Source: an uncultured Paracoccaceae bacterium
GTDB lineage: Bacteria; Pseudomonadota; Alphaproteobacteria; Rhodobacterales; Rhodobacteraceae
Direction of reading: 5' to 3'
NCBI GenBank assembly: GCA_947487205.1
Contig: CANKVU010000001.1
Span: 124,001-188,000 of the forward strand
Length of the DNA: 64,000 bases
Each line of letters opens with the position of its first letter. Positions within the stretch are counted from its first letter, which is position 1. Shown piece after piece: positions 46,174 to 62,679 of the stretch. The notes beneath the pieces are model-generated. The model made no database searches and was not told the DNA's origin. It saw only the letters and a program-made list of their open reading frames with translations. The position numbers and the translations under genes were made by a program.

Positions 46174-47130
46174 TCAGGCGGCGAGGCCCTTCTGCCCGAG
46201 GGCCACGTATTTCTCGCGCCGGTCGCGGCGTAGGGCCTCGGGCGCCTTGTCGGCCAGATCGTCGATCAGCGCGCCGATCTCGGCCCCGACATCGCGGATC
46301 GTGCCCCGCGGATCGCGCTGGGCGCCGCCCAGCGGCTCGGGGATGATCCGGTCGATAACACCGAGCTTCCTGAGATCCTGCGCGGTCAGCCGCAGGGCCT
46401 CGGCCGCCTCGCGCATCTTGTCGCTGTCCTTCCACAGGATGGAGGCGCAGCCCTCGGGCGAGATCACCGAGTAGACCGCGTGTTCGAGCATCGCCACCCG
46501 GTTCGCCGTGGCGAAGGCGACGGCGCCGCCCGATCCGCCCTCGCCGATCACGACCGACACCAGCGGCACGCCCAGTTGCAGGCATTTCTGGGTCGAGCGG
46601 GCGATCGCCTCGGACTGGCCACGCTCCTCGGCGCCCTTGCCGGGATAGGCGCCCGGCGTGTCGATCAGCGTCACCACGGGCAGGCCGAACCGGTCGGCGA
46701 GGTCCATCAGCCGGATCGCCTTGCGATAGCCCTCGGGGCGGGCCATGCCGAAATTGTGCTCGAGCCGGGTCTTGGTGTCGTGGCCCTTCTCGTGGCCGAT
46801 CACCACCAGCGGCCGGCCGTCGAGCCGCGCGAGGCCGCCCATGACGGCGTGGTCGTCGGCGAAGTTGCGGTCGCCGGCCAGGGGCGTGAACTCGGTGAAG
46901 AGCTCGGCGATGTAGTCGCGGCAATGGGGCCGTTCGGGATGCCGCGCGACCTGGCACTTCTGCCAGGGGGTCAGCGCCTTGTAGATCTGCGCCAGCCGCG
47001 TCTTGGCCTTGGCGTCGAGCGCCCGGGCCTGCTCCATCACGTCGCTGTCGGATTCGGCCATGGCCCGCAGCTCTTCGGCCTTGCCCTCGAGATCGGCGAG
47101 CTGCTTCTCGAAATCCAGATATTGCGTCAT
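46174..47130 (-). CDS. accA: Acetyl-CoA carboxylase carboxyltransferase subunit alpha
   Basis: 318 residues, the usual AccA length. Characteristic segments: [82 protein letters not shown] and [21 protein letters not shown]. With AccD it transfers carboxyl from biotin to acetyl-CoA, starting fatty-acid synthesis. The ATG at 47130 gives the conserved N-terminus; a GGGGAG site lies upstream. Confidence 0.98.
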   Translation of the reverse strand: MTQYLDFEKQLADLEGKAEELRAMAESDSDVMEQARALDAKAKTRLAQIYKALTPWQKCQVARHPERPHCRDYIAELFTEFTPLAGDRNFADDHAVMGGLARLDGRPLVVIGHEKGHDTKTRLEHNFGMARPEGYRKAIRLMDLADRFGLPVVTLIDTPGAYPGKGAEERGQSEAIARSTQKCLQLGVPLVSVVIGEGGSGGAVAFATANRVAMLEHAVYSVISPEGCASILWKDSDKMREAAEALRLTAQDLRKLGVIDRIIPEPLGGAQRDPRGTIRDVGAEIGALIDDLADKAPEALRRDRREKYVALGQKGLAA

Positions 47131-47202
47131 CCGCCCCGTCTCCCCGGCTGGACATGCCCTAGGCCCGCGCGTCATCAAGTTCAACCGGGACCGGACAGGC
47201 GA

Positions 47203-47227
47203 AAGGCCCCGCCGGCGGCGGGGCCTT
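47203..47227 (-). terminator. Terminator after rpoC
   Basis: A perfect 11-bp stem, AAGGCCCCGCC (47203-47213) with GGCGGGGCCTT (47217-47227), loop of 3, followed on the minus strand by one more T and then CGCC. It begins 41 bases past the rpoC stop and should end the rplJL-rpoBC transcript ahead of accA. Confidence 0.8.
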
Positions 47228-47267
47228 CGCGTGGATCATGCCCCCCCGAGGGGCGGCAGGCGAGTAT

Positions 47268-51500
<4,233 letters not shown>

Positions 51501-51538
51501 GTTCGGTCCTTGCTGAACGGGTGCGGAAAGGAGAGGTC

Positions 51539-51568
51539 CGGCGAAAATCCGGGATCGAATTTTCGCCG
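51539..51568 (-). other. Hairpin in the rpoB-rpoC gap
   Basis: CGGCGAAAAT (51539-51548) is perfectly complementary to ATTTTCGCCG (51559-51568) with a 10-nt loop, in the 82-base gap between rpoB and rpoC. With no T-run beyond, it is more likely an RNA-processing or stability element than a terminator. Confidence 0.6.
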
Positions 51569-51582
51569 AAAATTCGGACGCC

Positions 51583-55737
<4,155 letters not shown>

Positions 55738-55865
55738 GGAGACACGCACCTTTTCTGTTCGCAGGCCCGCGATCCCTGGGAAGGACGCGTGCCCGGACGC
55801 CGGGGCCCGGATCAATCCCTGGCCATCTTCCCACAGACGGCCGCCCGATCCGGATGCCGCCCCCG

Positions 55866-55905
55866 GGAAAGGCCGATCTCACGATTTCGGGAGATCGCCC
55901 TTTCC
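55866..55905 (-). promoter_or_regulatory. Stem-loop in the rplL-rpoB gap (attenuator or RNase III site candidate)
   Basis: GGAAAGGCCGATCTC (55866-55880) pairs with GAGATCGCCCTTTCC (55891-55905), 14 of 15 positions, around a 10-nt loop. E. coli has an attenuator and an RNase III cleavage site in the equivalent gap; the position here suggests a similar role in setting the RpoBC to ribosomal-protein ratio. That role is inference. Confidence 0.6.
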
Positions 55906-55996
55906 GAGACGCGGCGACCGACCCCGGGACATCCCGGGGCCGGCCATCGTCAACGCGCGTGGACGGAGGGCCCCGAAGGGCCCGCCGTCCCGCCGA

Positions 55997-56377
55997 TCAC
56001 TTCAGCTCGACTTCGGCGCCGGCCGCTTCGAGCTTGCCCTTGATCTCCTCGGCCTCGGCCTTGGCGACGGCTTCCTTGACGGGCTTGCCGCCGGCCTCGA
56101 CCAGTTCCTTGGCCTCTTTCAGGCCAAGTCCGGTGATCGCGCGGACTTCCTTGATGACGTTGATCTTCTGCGCGCCGGCGCTCTTGAGGATCACGTCGAA
56201 TTCGGTCTGCTCCTCCTCGGCGGCACCGCCGGCGCCGTCGGCGGGCCCGGCCATCATCACCGCGCCGCCGGCGGCGGGCTCGATGTCGTACTCGTCCTTG
56301 AGGATCTGCTTGAGTTCCTGCGCTTCGAGGAGCGTCAGGTTCACGATTTGCTCGGCAAGAGCTTTGAGGTCAGCCAT
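55997..56377 (-). CDS. rplL: 50S ribosomal protein L7/L12
   Basis: 126 residues. An N-terminal dimerisation domain ([30 protein letters not shown], read in part), an Ala/Gly/Pro hinge (about 33-53) and the conserved C-terminal factor-binding domain ([41 protein letters not shown]). It forms the ribosomal stalk with L10. It lies 65 bases after rplJ. Confidence 0.99.
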   Translation of the reverse strand: MADLKALAEQIVNLTLLEAQELKQILKDEYDIEPAAGGAVMMAGPADGAGGAAEEEQTEFDVILKSAGAQKINVIKEVRAITGLGLKEAKELVEAGGKPVKEAVAKAEAEEIKGKLEAAGAEVELK

Positions 56378-56442
56378 TTTCTCGATTCCGTTCAGCTAGA
56401 TGTGTCTGGGCGTCGCGACGTTCAAGTCGCGCGTGGCCGGGA

Positions 56443-56961
56443 TCAGGCCGCTTCGGCCTTCTCCTCGATGGTCGACAGGATGCTCGCGATGTTCGAGGCA
56501 GGGGCGCCGATCGCACCGGCGATGTTCGATCCGGGCGCACCGATGCACGACACCACCTGAGCGATGAGCTCTTCGCGGCTGGGCAGCTTTGCGACCGACA
56601 GAACGCCGGCATTGTCCAGTTTCGTCCCGCCCATGGCGCCGCCCAGAATCGAGAATTTCTGATTCTGCTTGGCGTATTCGTCCGCCACCTTGGCCGCGGC
56701 CACGGGGTCTTCGGAATAGGACAGGACGGTCTGGCCCGTCAGGTACTCGCCGATGTCGGCCATCGACGAGCCCTCGAGGGCGATCTTGGCGAGCCTGTTC
56801 TTGGCAACGCGAACGGACCCGCCCGCTGCGCGCATGCGCGCGCGCAGGTCCTGCATCTCGGCAACCGTGAGGCCCTGGTAGTGCGCGACCACCACGACGC
56901 CAGAGCTTTCGAAGATCTGGCCGAGTTCCTCGACCACTTTCTCTTTCTGGGCTCTATCCAC
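56443..56961 (-). CDS. rplJ: 50S ribosomal protein L10
   Basis: 172 residues from a GTG at 56961 ([19 protein letters not shown]), which has TTGGAG 8 nt upstream and gives the family length. Core motifs: [23 protein letters not shown] and [15 protein letters not shown]; the C-terminal helices that bind L7/L12 end at the Glu/Ala-rich terminus. L10 anchors the stalk and represses its own leader in other bacteria. Upstream in-frame codons to 57048 lie in the leader and are not L10-like. Confidence 0.97.
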   Translation of the reverse strand: MDRAQKEKVVEELGQIFESSGVVVVAHYQGLTVAEMQDLRARMRAAGGSVRVAKNRLAKIALEGSSMADIGEYLTGQTVLSYSEDPVAAAKVADEYAKQNQKFSILGGAMGGTKLDNAGVLSVAKLPSREELIAQVVSCIGAPGSNIAGAIGAPASNIASILSTIEEKAEAA

Positions 56962-57100
56962 AGTTTTACTCCAAGTCTTGGAGGGGGACCCCTCCGGCTC
57001 AGTCCGACCGGGAGCATCCCGGCCATGCGGTCCGAACGGGTCGCACATCCCGTGGCAGCCGAAGGGAACGGCCCCGAGAGAATGTCTCTTCCCGTCTCAG
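56962..57100 (-). promoter_or_regulatory. Probable rplJ (L10) leader region
   Basis: The 390-base gap between rplJ and the divergent YkuD-like gene (56962-57351) contains no gene. Close to rplJ it carries hairpins: GGAGGGG-GA-CCCCTCC (56980-56995), CCGGGA-GCA-TCCCGG (57008-57022), and a nested pair GGGAA/TTCCC with GAGA/TCTC (57064-57093). This structured stretch matches the position of L10 autoregulatory leaders, but I could not fit it base by base to the known L10 leader model. The promoter itself was not located. Confidence 0.45.
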
Positions 57101-57351
57101 GCAGGAATTACCGGCATTGGGCCGACCCGCCGTCTCGGACGAAACGAACGGCCCCCGCGAATCGCGGATGCCCTCCGTGCAGGCGTGATTAGTGCCTTCG
57201 GGGGGGAATGCCAAGGGGCCGCGCGGAATTTCCCGCGACGGCGCGCCATCGATCCTGCCCTGTCACATCCTCGTCCGTCAACCGGATGCGAACTTTCCCG
57301 CCGCAGGGTTTGTACGTATATCGGGCGTCGAATAGAAGGATACGACCAGTG

Positions 57352-57927
57352 ATGAACCGCCGAGACCTCCTCACCGCCGGCACGGCCGCCCTTGCCGGCG
57401 CGGCCATGGCCCGCGGTGCCGCCGCCCAGACGCTGCCGCCGCACCTGCAACCCGCCCTGATCGCCCTGCGCCAGCCGCTGCCGCCGGGCGAGGTGCACGT
57501 GTTCCCGGACCATTTCCAGCTCTTCTGGACGCTGCCCGAGGGGCAGGCCTGGCGCTACGGCATCCGGGTGGGGCGCGACGGCCTCTACGAGCCCGGCAGC
57601 TATTACGTGGGCGCCAAGAAGGAATGGCCGTCGTGGAAGCCTACGCCCGACATGATCGAGCGCGAGCCCGAGAAATACGGCCAATACGCCGAGGACGGCA
57701 TGGAGGGCGGCCCGGGCAACCCGCTCGGCGCGCGCGCGCTCTACCTCTTCCAGGAGGGGCGCGGCGACACCTACCTGCGCATCCACGGCACCGCCGACGT
57801 GAACACGATCGGTCGCGCCGTCTCGAACGGGTGCGCGGGCCTGACGAACGAGCACATCAAGCTTCTCTACGAGCAGGTGCCGATGAACGCGCGCGTCATC
57901 CTCTATCCCAAGATGACCACCGCCTGA
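57352..57927 (+). CDS. YkuD-like L,D-transpeptidase domain protein, exported
   Basis: 191 residues. The N-terminus has an Arg-Arg signal (MNRRDLLTAGTAALAGAAMA) compatible with Tat export. The YkuD fold is recognisable in YGIRVGRDGLYEPGSYYVGAK, ALYLFQEGRGDTYLRIHGTA (His145) and VSNGCAGLTNEHI with the nucleophile Cys161. The canonical S-H-G-C-[IV]-R motif is changed to S-N-G-C-A-G, losing the usual Arg. L,D-transpeptidases cross-link peptidoglycan or attach lipoproteins. A terminator follows at 57961. It diverges from rplJ. Confidence 0.85.
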   Translation: MNRRDLLTAGTAALAGAAMARGAAAQTLPPHLQPALIALRQPLPPGEVHVFPDHFQLFWTLPEGQAWRYGIRVGRDGLYEPGSYYVGAKKEWPSWKPTPDMIEREPEKYGQYAEDGMEGGPGNPLGARALYLFQEGRGDTYLRIHGTADVNTIGRAVSNGCAGLTNEHIKLLYEQVPMNARVILYPKMTTA

Positions 57928-57960
57928 CGCCGGGACGTCGCACTGCGACAAAAGACATAG

Positions 57961-57994
57961 GCCCGTTCCGATGGACATTCGGAGCGGGCTTTTT
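57961..57994 (+). terminator. Terminator after the YkuD-like gene
   Basis: GCCCGTTCCGA (57961-57971) pairs with TCGGAGCGGGC (57979-57989), one G-U pair, 7-nt loop, followed by TTTTT. It separates this gene from cydA, which begins 33 bases further on, so cydA needs its own promoter or readthrough. Confidence 0.85.
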
Positions 57995-58026
57995 ACGTTT
58001 GTGACGCACAGCAGAAAGGCCCGCCC

Positions 58027-59442
58027 ATGGATACATTCCTCGGACTTGACGCCCTTGTCCTGGCGCGCATCCAGTTCGGCTTCACCGTCGCGTTCCATTT
58101 CCTGTTCCCCGCCTTCTCGATCGGGCTGGCGAGCTACGTCGCGGTCCTGAACGGAATGTACCTGCGGACCGGCAACGCCGCCTATCTGCGCCTCTTCAAT
58201 TACTGGGTGAAGATCTTCGCGATCTCCTTCGCCATGGGGGTCGTGTCGGGCATCGTCATGTCCTACCAGTTCGGCACCAACTGGTCGGTCTTCTCGGACC
58301 GCGCGGGGCCGGTGATCGGCCCGCTCATGGCCTACGAGGTCCTGACCGCCTTCTTCCTGGAGGCCGGGTTCCTGGGCATCATGCTGTTCGGGCGCGACAA
58401 GGTGGGCAACGGGCTGCACATGACCGCGACGCTCATGGTCGCGGTGGGCACCGCAATCTCGGCCACCTGGATCCTGAGCGTGAACAGCTGGATGCACACG
58501 CCGGCGGGCTTCGTCATGGGCGAGAACGGGCAGTTCCTGCCCGATGACTGGCTGGCGGTGATCTTCTCGCCCTCGTTCCCCTACCGGCTGGCGCACACGC
58601 TGACCGCCGCCTACCTGACCACAGCGTTCATCGTCGGCGGCGTCGGCGCCTGGCACCTGCTGCACGGCCGGCACCACAACAGCGGCGTCAAGACCATGTT
58701 CTCGATGGCGATGTGGATGGCCGCGCTGGTGGCGCCGCTGCAGATCTTCCTCGGCCACGAGCACGGGCTGAACACCTACGAATACCAGCCCACCAAGGTG
58801 CTGGCGATGGAAGGCCATTTCGAGAGCTACGACGACGGCATCCCGCTCATCCTCTTCGGCATTCCCGACCAGGAGGCCGGCGAGATGCGCTACGAGGTGT
58901 CGATCCCCAGGATCGGCGGTCCGATCCTGGGCAAGGGCTGGGACGCGTCGATGGAGGGACTCGACACCGTCCCCCGGTCGGAGGAGCCGCCCGTGGGGAT
59001 CGTGTTCTGGAGCTTCCGCGTCATGGTCGCGATCGGCATGCTGATGCTGGCCGTGGGGCTCTGGTCGCTCTGGTCGCGCTGGCGGGGCGAGCTCTACTAC
59101 GACAAATGGCTGCACCGCGCGGCGCTGGTGATGGCGCCCTCGGGGCTGGTCGCGGTCATCGCCGGCTGGATCACGACGGAGGTGGGTCGCCAGCCCTACA
59201 CGATCTACGGCGAGATGCGGACCGCCGAATCGATGTCGCCGCTTGACGCCCAGGCGGTGGGCGGATCGCTGATCGCCTTCATCGTGATCTATTTCGCGGT
59301 CTTCGGGGCGGGGATCTGGTACCTTCTGCGCCTGATGTCGAAGCCGCCCGAACCCGCCGAGACGCCGCAGAGCGAGCCCGGACCGATCCGCACCTCCGGC
59401 ATCACGCCGGGAACCACCCCCGAAACCACACCGGCGGAGTAG
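58027..59442 (+). CDS. cydA: Cytochrome bd-type (CIO) quinol oxidase subunit I
   Basis: 471 residues, nine predicted transmembrane helices. Haem ligands and conserved residues are visible: the His in TVAFHFLFPAF, FPYRLAHTLTAAYLT, and the Met-bearing region of the b558 haem; YEVLTAFFLEAGFLGIMLFG carries the acidic proton-path residues. GWITTEVGRQPYTIYGEMRT is the Q-loop-end signature, with Tyr where Trp is common. The short Q-loop places it with the cyanide-insensitive CIO group. The C-terminus is a Pro/Thr/Glu-rich tail. It reduces O2 to water without proton pumping under low oxygen or stress. Confidence 0.97.
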   Translation: MDTFLGLDALVLARIQFGFTVAFHFLFPAFSIGLASYVAVLNGMYLRTGNAAYLRLFNYWVKIFAISFAMGVVSGIVMSYQFGTNWSVFSDRAGPVIGPLMAYEVLTAFFLEAGFLGIMLFGRDKVGNGLHMTATLMVAVGTAISATWILSVNSWMHTPAGFVMGENGQFLPDDWLAVIFSPSFPYRLAHTLTAAYLTTAFIVGGVGAWHLLHGRHHNSGVKTMFSMAMWMAALVAPLQIFLGHEHGLNTYEYQPTKVLAMEGHFESYDDGIPLILFGIPDQEAGEMRYEVSIPRIGGPILGKGWDASMEGLDTVPRSEEPPVGIVFWSFRVMVAIGMLMLAVGLWSLWSRWRGELYYDKWLHRAALVMAPSGLVAVIAGWITTEVGRQPYTIYGEMRTAESMSPLDAQAVGGSLIAFIVIYFAVFGAGIWYLLRLMSKPPEPAETPQSEPGPIRTSGITPGTTPETTPAE

Positions 59443-59446
59443 CATC

Positions 59447-60472
59447 ATGGGCCTCGGCATCAGCCTCGACCTTACCGTCGCCTGGGCGATCCTGCTCGCC
59501 CTGGCGGTCTACATCTACGTCGTGCTCGACGGCTTCGACCTGGGCATCGGCATCCTCTATCCCGCCTATCCCGAGAAGGAGGACCGCGACCTTCTGATGA
59601 ACACGGTGGCGCCGGTCTGGGACGGCAACGAGACCTGGCTGGTGCTCGGCGGCGGCGGCCTCTTCGCGGCCTTCCCGCTGGCCTATGCGATCATCATGCC
59701 GGCGCTCTATCCGCCGGTGATCGCCATGCTGCTCGCGCTGATCTTCCGCGGCGTCGCCTTCGAGTTCCGCTGGCGGGCCGGCAGCCGCTTCTCCAAGAAG
59801 TTCTGGGACGCGGCGTTCATCGGCGGCTCGACCGTCGCCGCGCTCAGCCAGGGCATCATCCTGGGCGCGCTCCTGCAGGGGATCGAGGTCGACGGCCGGC
59901 AATACGGCGGCGGCTGGTGGGACTGGCTGACGCCGTTCTCGGCGGTCTGCGGCGTGGCGGTGGTGGCGGGCTATGCGCTGCTCGGCGCCTGCTGGCTCAA
60001 CATGAAGACGATCGGCCATGTCCGCGACCGGGCGCGGACGCTGGCGCGGCTCCTGGGGTTCGTCACCGTGGGCTTCATCGGCGTCGTCAGCCTGTGGACG
60101 CCGTTCCTGGAGCAGGAATACTTCTCCCGGTGGTTCGCCTGGCCGCACATGCTGGAGGTGGCGATCATCCCCGTCCTGGTGATCGGCTTCGTCGTGATGC
60201 TGGGAAAGGAGCTCTACAGCGAGTCGAACGACTGGATGCCCTTCGTGCTGACGCTGGGTCTGTTCGGGCTGTGCTTCCTGGGCCTCGGCGTGTGCATATG
60301 GCCCTATGTCATCCCGACCAGCGTGACGCTGACCGAGGCGGCCAGCCCGTTCAAGTCGCAGCTCTTCATGTTCGTGGGCGCGGTGGTGCTGATCCCGATC
60401 ATCCTCGCCTACACGGCCTTCGCCTATTACGTCTTTCGCGGCAAGATCGAGCACGGCCAAGGCTATCATTGA
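59447..60472 (+). CDS. cydB: Cytochrome bd-type quinol oxidase subunit II
   Basis: 341 residues with about eight transmembrane helices. Family segments: LDGFDLGIGILYPAYPEKEDRDLLMNTVAPVWDGNETWLVLGGGGLFAAF (read in part), ALIFRGVAFEFRWRA and SKKFWDAAFIGGSTVAALSQG. It pairs with CydA, starting four bases past its stop codon. Its TGA overlaps the following small gene as TGATG. Confidence 0.97.
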   Translation: MGLGISLDLTVAWAILLALAVYIYVVLDGFDLGIGILYPAYPEKEDRDLLMNTVAPVWDGNETWLVLGGGGLFAAFPLAYAIIMPALYPPVIAMLLALIFRGVAFEFRWRAGSRFSKKFWDAAFIGGSTVAALSQGIILGALLQGIEVDGRQYGGGWWDWLTPFSAVCGVAVVAGYALLGACWLNMKTIGHVRDRARTLARLLGFVTVGFIGVVSLWTPFLEQEYFSRWFAWPHMLEVAIIPVLVIGFVVMLGKELYSESNDWMPFVLTLGLFGLCFLGLGVCIWPYVIPTSVTLTEAASPFKSQLFMFVGAVVLIPIILAYTAFAYYVFRGKIEHGQGYH

Positions 60473-60570
60473 TGTGGTGGCACCGGATCGCGTGGTTCGT
60501 GGCCATCTGGGCCCTCAGCGTCGCGGCGCTGGGGGTGGTGGCCTACGGCATCCGGCTGATGATCGTCTGA
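60472..60570 (+). CDS. DUF2474 small membrane protein, CydX-like
   Basis: 32 residues (MWWHRIAWFVAIWALSVAAL then GVVAYGIRLMIV), one transmembrane helix with an aromatic N-terminus. Such DUF2474 proteins directly follow cydB in CIO-type operons, and the equivalent CydX stabilises cytochrome bd in E. coli. The ATG shares a base with the cydB stop (TGATG), making coupling likely. Confidence 0.85.
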   Translation: MWWHRIAWFVAIWALSVAALGVVAYGIRLMIV

Positions 60571-60606
60571 GGTGACGCCGGGGCGGGCCGACCTATCTCG
60601 CCCGGG

Positions 60607-61734
60607 ATGAAATATGTTATCGCGCTCGCCCTCTGCCTGCTGCCGCTGGCCGCCGCCGCCCAGGACGAAACCCCGAACCGCGCCCAGAGCGATGTCGGCG
60701 CCGCCGCGGAGGACGGGGCCGCCACGGACGCCGAGCTGACCGTCGCGACCCGGCAGGCACCCCCCTTCGCGTTCCGCGACGGCGACGGCGCCTGGACCGG
60801 GATCGCCATCGACCTCTGGGCGGCGGTGGCCGACGAGCTGGACCTCCGGTATCGGCTGGTGGCGGCCGAAAGCCTCTACGACATGATCACGGGCACCGCC
60901 GCCGGGCGCTACGACGCCGCCATCGCGGCGGTCTCGATCACGCCTGCCCGCGAGGCGGAAGTGGATTTCACCTTCCCCTTCTACGCGACCGGGCTCGGCA
61001 TCGCGGTGGATCCGGCCGCCACGGGCGGCTGGCTGCGGGTGCTGCGCAACATCTTCACCTGGCAGTTCGCGGTGGTGCTGGCCGGCCTGTCGGCCGTCCT
61101 TCTGGCCGCCGGGGTGGCCGTGTGGCTGTTCGAGCGGCGCGGCAATGACGAGGAATTCCGCCGCGACCCCGTGCGCGGCCTCGGCGACGGGTTCTGGTGG
61201 GCGGCGGTGACGATGACCACCGTGGGCTATGGTGACAAGAGCCCCCGGACCCTGGGCGGCCGCATCGTCGGGCTGGTCTGGATGTTCACCGCCATGATCA
61301 TCGTGGCGAGCTTCACCGCCGCCATCGCCGCCTCGCTGACGGTGGGGCAGCTCGGCGCCCGCGTCGCGGGCGTCTCCGACCTCGACAGCGTGCGGGTGGG
61401 CGTCGTCGCGGATTCCTCGGGGGCGGAAAGCCTGGCGCGGCGCCGCATCGACGCGATCCGCTTCGACGACGTGGAGCGGGGCCTCGACGCATTGCGGGCC
61501 GGCCGCATCGACGCCTTCGTGCACGACCGGCCGCTCCTTCTGTGGGTGGCGGAGCAGGATCGTGCGGGCGGCGTGCGCATTCTGCCCGACGAGATCGGGC
61601 GCGAGGATTACGGCATCGTCCTTCCCGAGGGGGCCGATCTGCGCGAACCGCTGAACCGGGCGCTGCTGGGATATGTCCGCACCCCCGGATGGGAGCGGAT
61701 CACGACCGATTACCTGGGCGCCGGCGCGCGATAG
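60607..61734 (+). CDS. Ligand-gated potassium channel candidate: SBP_bac_3 domain fused to a K+ pore (GluR0-like)
   Basis: 375 residues. A signal peptide (about 1-19) leads to the first half of a bacterial solute-binding domain (about 44-140) whose SITPAREAEVDFTFPF carries the conserved ligand-carboxylate Arg115. Then TM1 (about 152-175), a pore loop with the K+ selectivity filter TVGYGD at 205-210, and TM2 (about 217-246), then the second binding lobe (about 250-370) with LRAGRIDAFVHD and its acidic residue Asp307. This is the split-domain plan of prokaryotic glutamate-receptor channels: binding of an amino acid outside opens the pore. Thirty-six bases after the DUF2474 gene, so possibly in the cyd operon. 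Ligand unknown. Confidence 0.9.
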   Translation: MKYVIALALCLLPLAAAAQDETPNRAQSDVGAAAEDGAATDAELTVATRQAPPFAFRDGDGAWTGIAIDLWAAVADELDLRYRLVAAESLYDMITGTAAGRYDAAIAAVSITPAREAEVDFTFPFYATGLGIAVDPAATGGWLRVLRNIFTWQFAVVLAGLSAVLLAAGVAVWLFERRGNDEEFRRDPVRGLGDGFWWAAVTMTTVGYGDKSPRTLGGRIVGLVWMFTAMIIVASFTAAIAASLTVGQLGARVAGVSDLDSVRVGVVADSSGAESLARRRIDAIRFDDVERGLDALRAGRIDAFVHDRPLLLWVAEQDRAGGVRILPDEIGREDYGIVLPEGADLREPLNRALLGYVRTPGWERITTDYLGAGAR

Positions 61735-62603
61735 GCGCGCCGCAGCGCGCGCCGGCGCTGCTCCCAGAGGTAGATCGCCAGCGTCGCGACCACGACCGTG
61801 CCGCCCGCCAACCCCGCGGGACCGACCGCCTCCCCCAGCGCGATCCAGACCACGACCGGGCCCAGCACCGTCTCGAGCAGCAGGAGCAGGCTCACATTCG
61901 CGGCCACGGTGTAGCGCGACGCGATGCCGAAGGAGGTGAAGGTCACGGGCAGGATCACCAGCCCCGTGATCCAGATCGCCGGCAGCCAGCCTTGCGTGTC
62001 CGTCAGCGACCCGGCCACGATCCAGCCCAGGCTGCCCGAGATCAGAGCCCCCGCCCCCACCGTCAGGAACACCGGCAGGCGCGGATTGGCGCGGTAGAGG
62101 GTGAAGCTCGCCGACAGCGCGACGGCCACGGCCAGCCCGCAGGCGGCGCCGGTCAGGGCATGGCCCGCCGCGCTCTCGCCGCCGCCCGAGACCGAGATCC
62201 CGATCCCCGCCAGCACCGCGGCCGAGGCGGCGAGCGTCGCGCCCTCGGCCCGGTCGCCGAGGAACGCGGCCCCCATCAGGGACGACCAGATCGGCACCGT
62301 CGCCACCGCGAACAGGACGACAGCCACCGACGCGTTGGCGATGCCGGTGGCGAAGAGCCCCGCATTCGCCGCCTGCGCGGCCACCGCGGCCAGGCCCGCC
62401 GGCGTCGCGAGGGCGCCGAGATCGGCCCGACGGTCGCGCGCCAGGGCCGCCCAGAGGACGAGGAGGACGCCCGCCATCAGAAGCCCCCGCCACGCCACCA
62501 TCGGCGCGGCCCCGAGCCCCGACAGGCGCATGAGAAGGGTATCCGGCACGATCGCCAGCGCGCCGCCCAGCGCGATGGCCAGCCCCTTCAGGTTGTCGTC
62601 CAT
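61710..62603 (-). CDS. DMT-superfamily transporter, EamA domain
   Basis: 297 residues with ten predicted transmembrane helices in two EamA repeats, typical of drug/metabolite transporters (GLAIALGGALAIVPDTLLMRL at the start; LLETVLGPVVVWIALGE and a second-repeat Gly-rich helix near the end). Substrate unknown. The ATG at 62603 has GAGGGAGGGG in front. Its 3' end overlaps the convergent channel gene by 25 bases. Confidence 0.88.
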   Translation of the reverse strand: MDDNLKGLAIALGGALAIVPDTLLMRLSGLGAAPMVAWRGLLMAGVLLVLWAALARDRRADLGALATPAGLAAVAAQAANAGLFATGIANASVAVVLFAVATVPIWSSLMGAAFLGDRAEGATLAASAAVLAGIGISVSGGGESAAGHALTGAACGLAVAVALSASFTLYRANPRLPVFLTVGAGALISGSLGWIVAGSLTDTQGWLPAIWITGLVILPVTFTSFGIASRYTVAANVSLLLLLETVLGPVVVWIALGEAVGPAGLAGGTVVVATLAIYLWEQRRRALRRAYRAPAPR

Positions 62604-62679
62604 GCCCCTCCCTCGCACATCGGCGCCGCCCCCCGGCCGGGGGACGGCGGCCTGCGTTCACCGGCCGGGCGCCGCGCGA

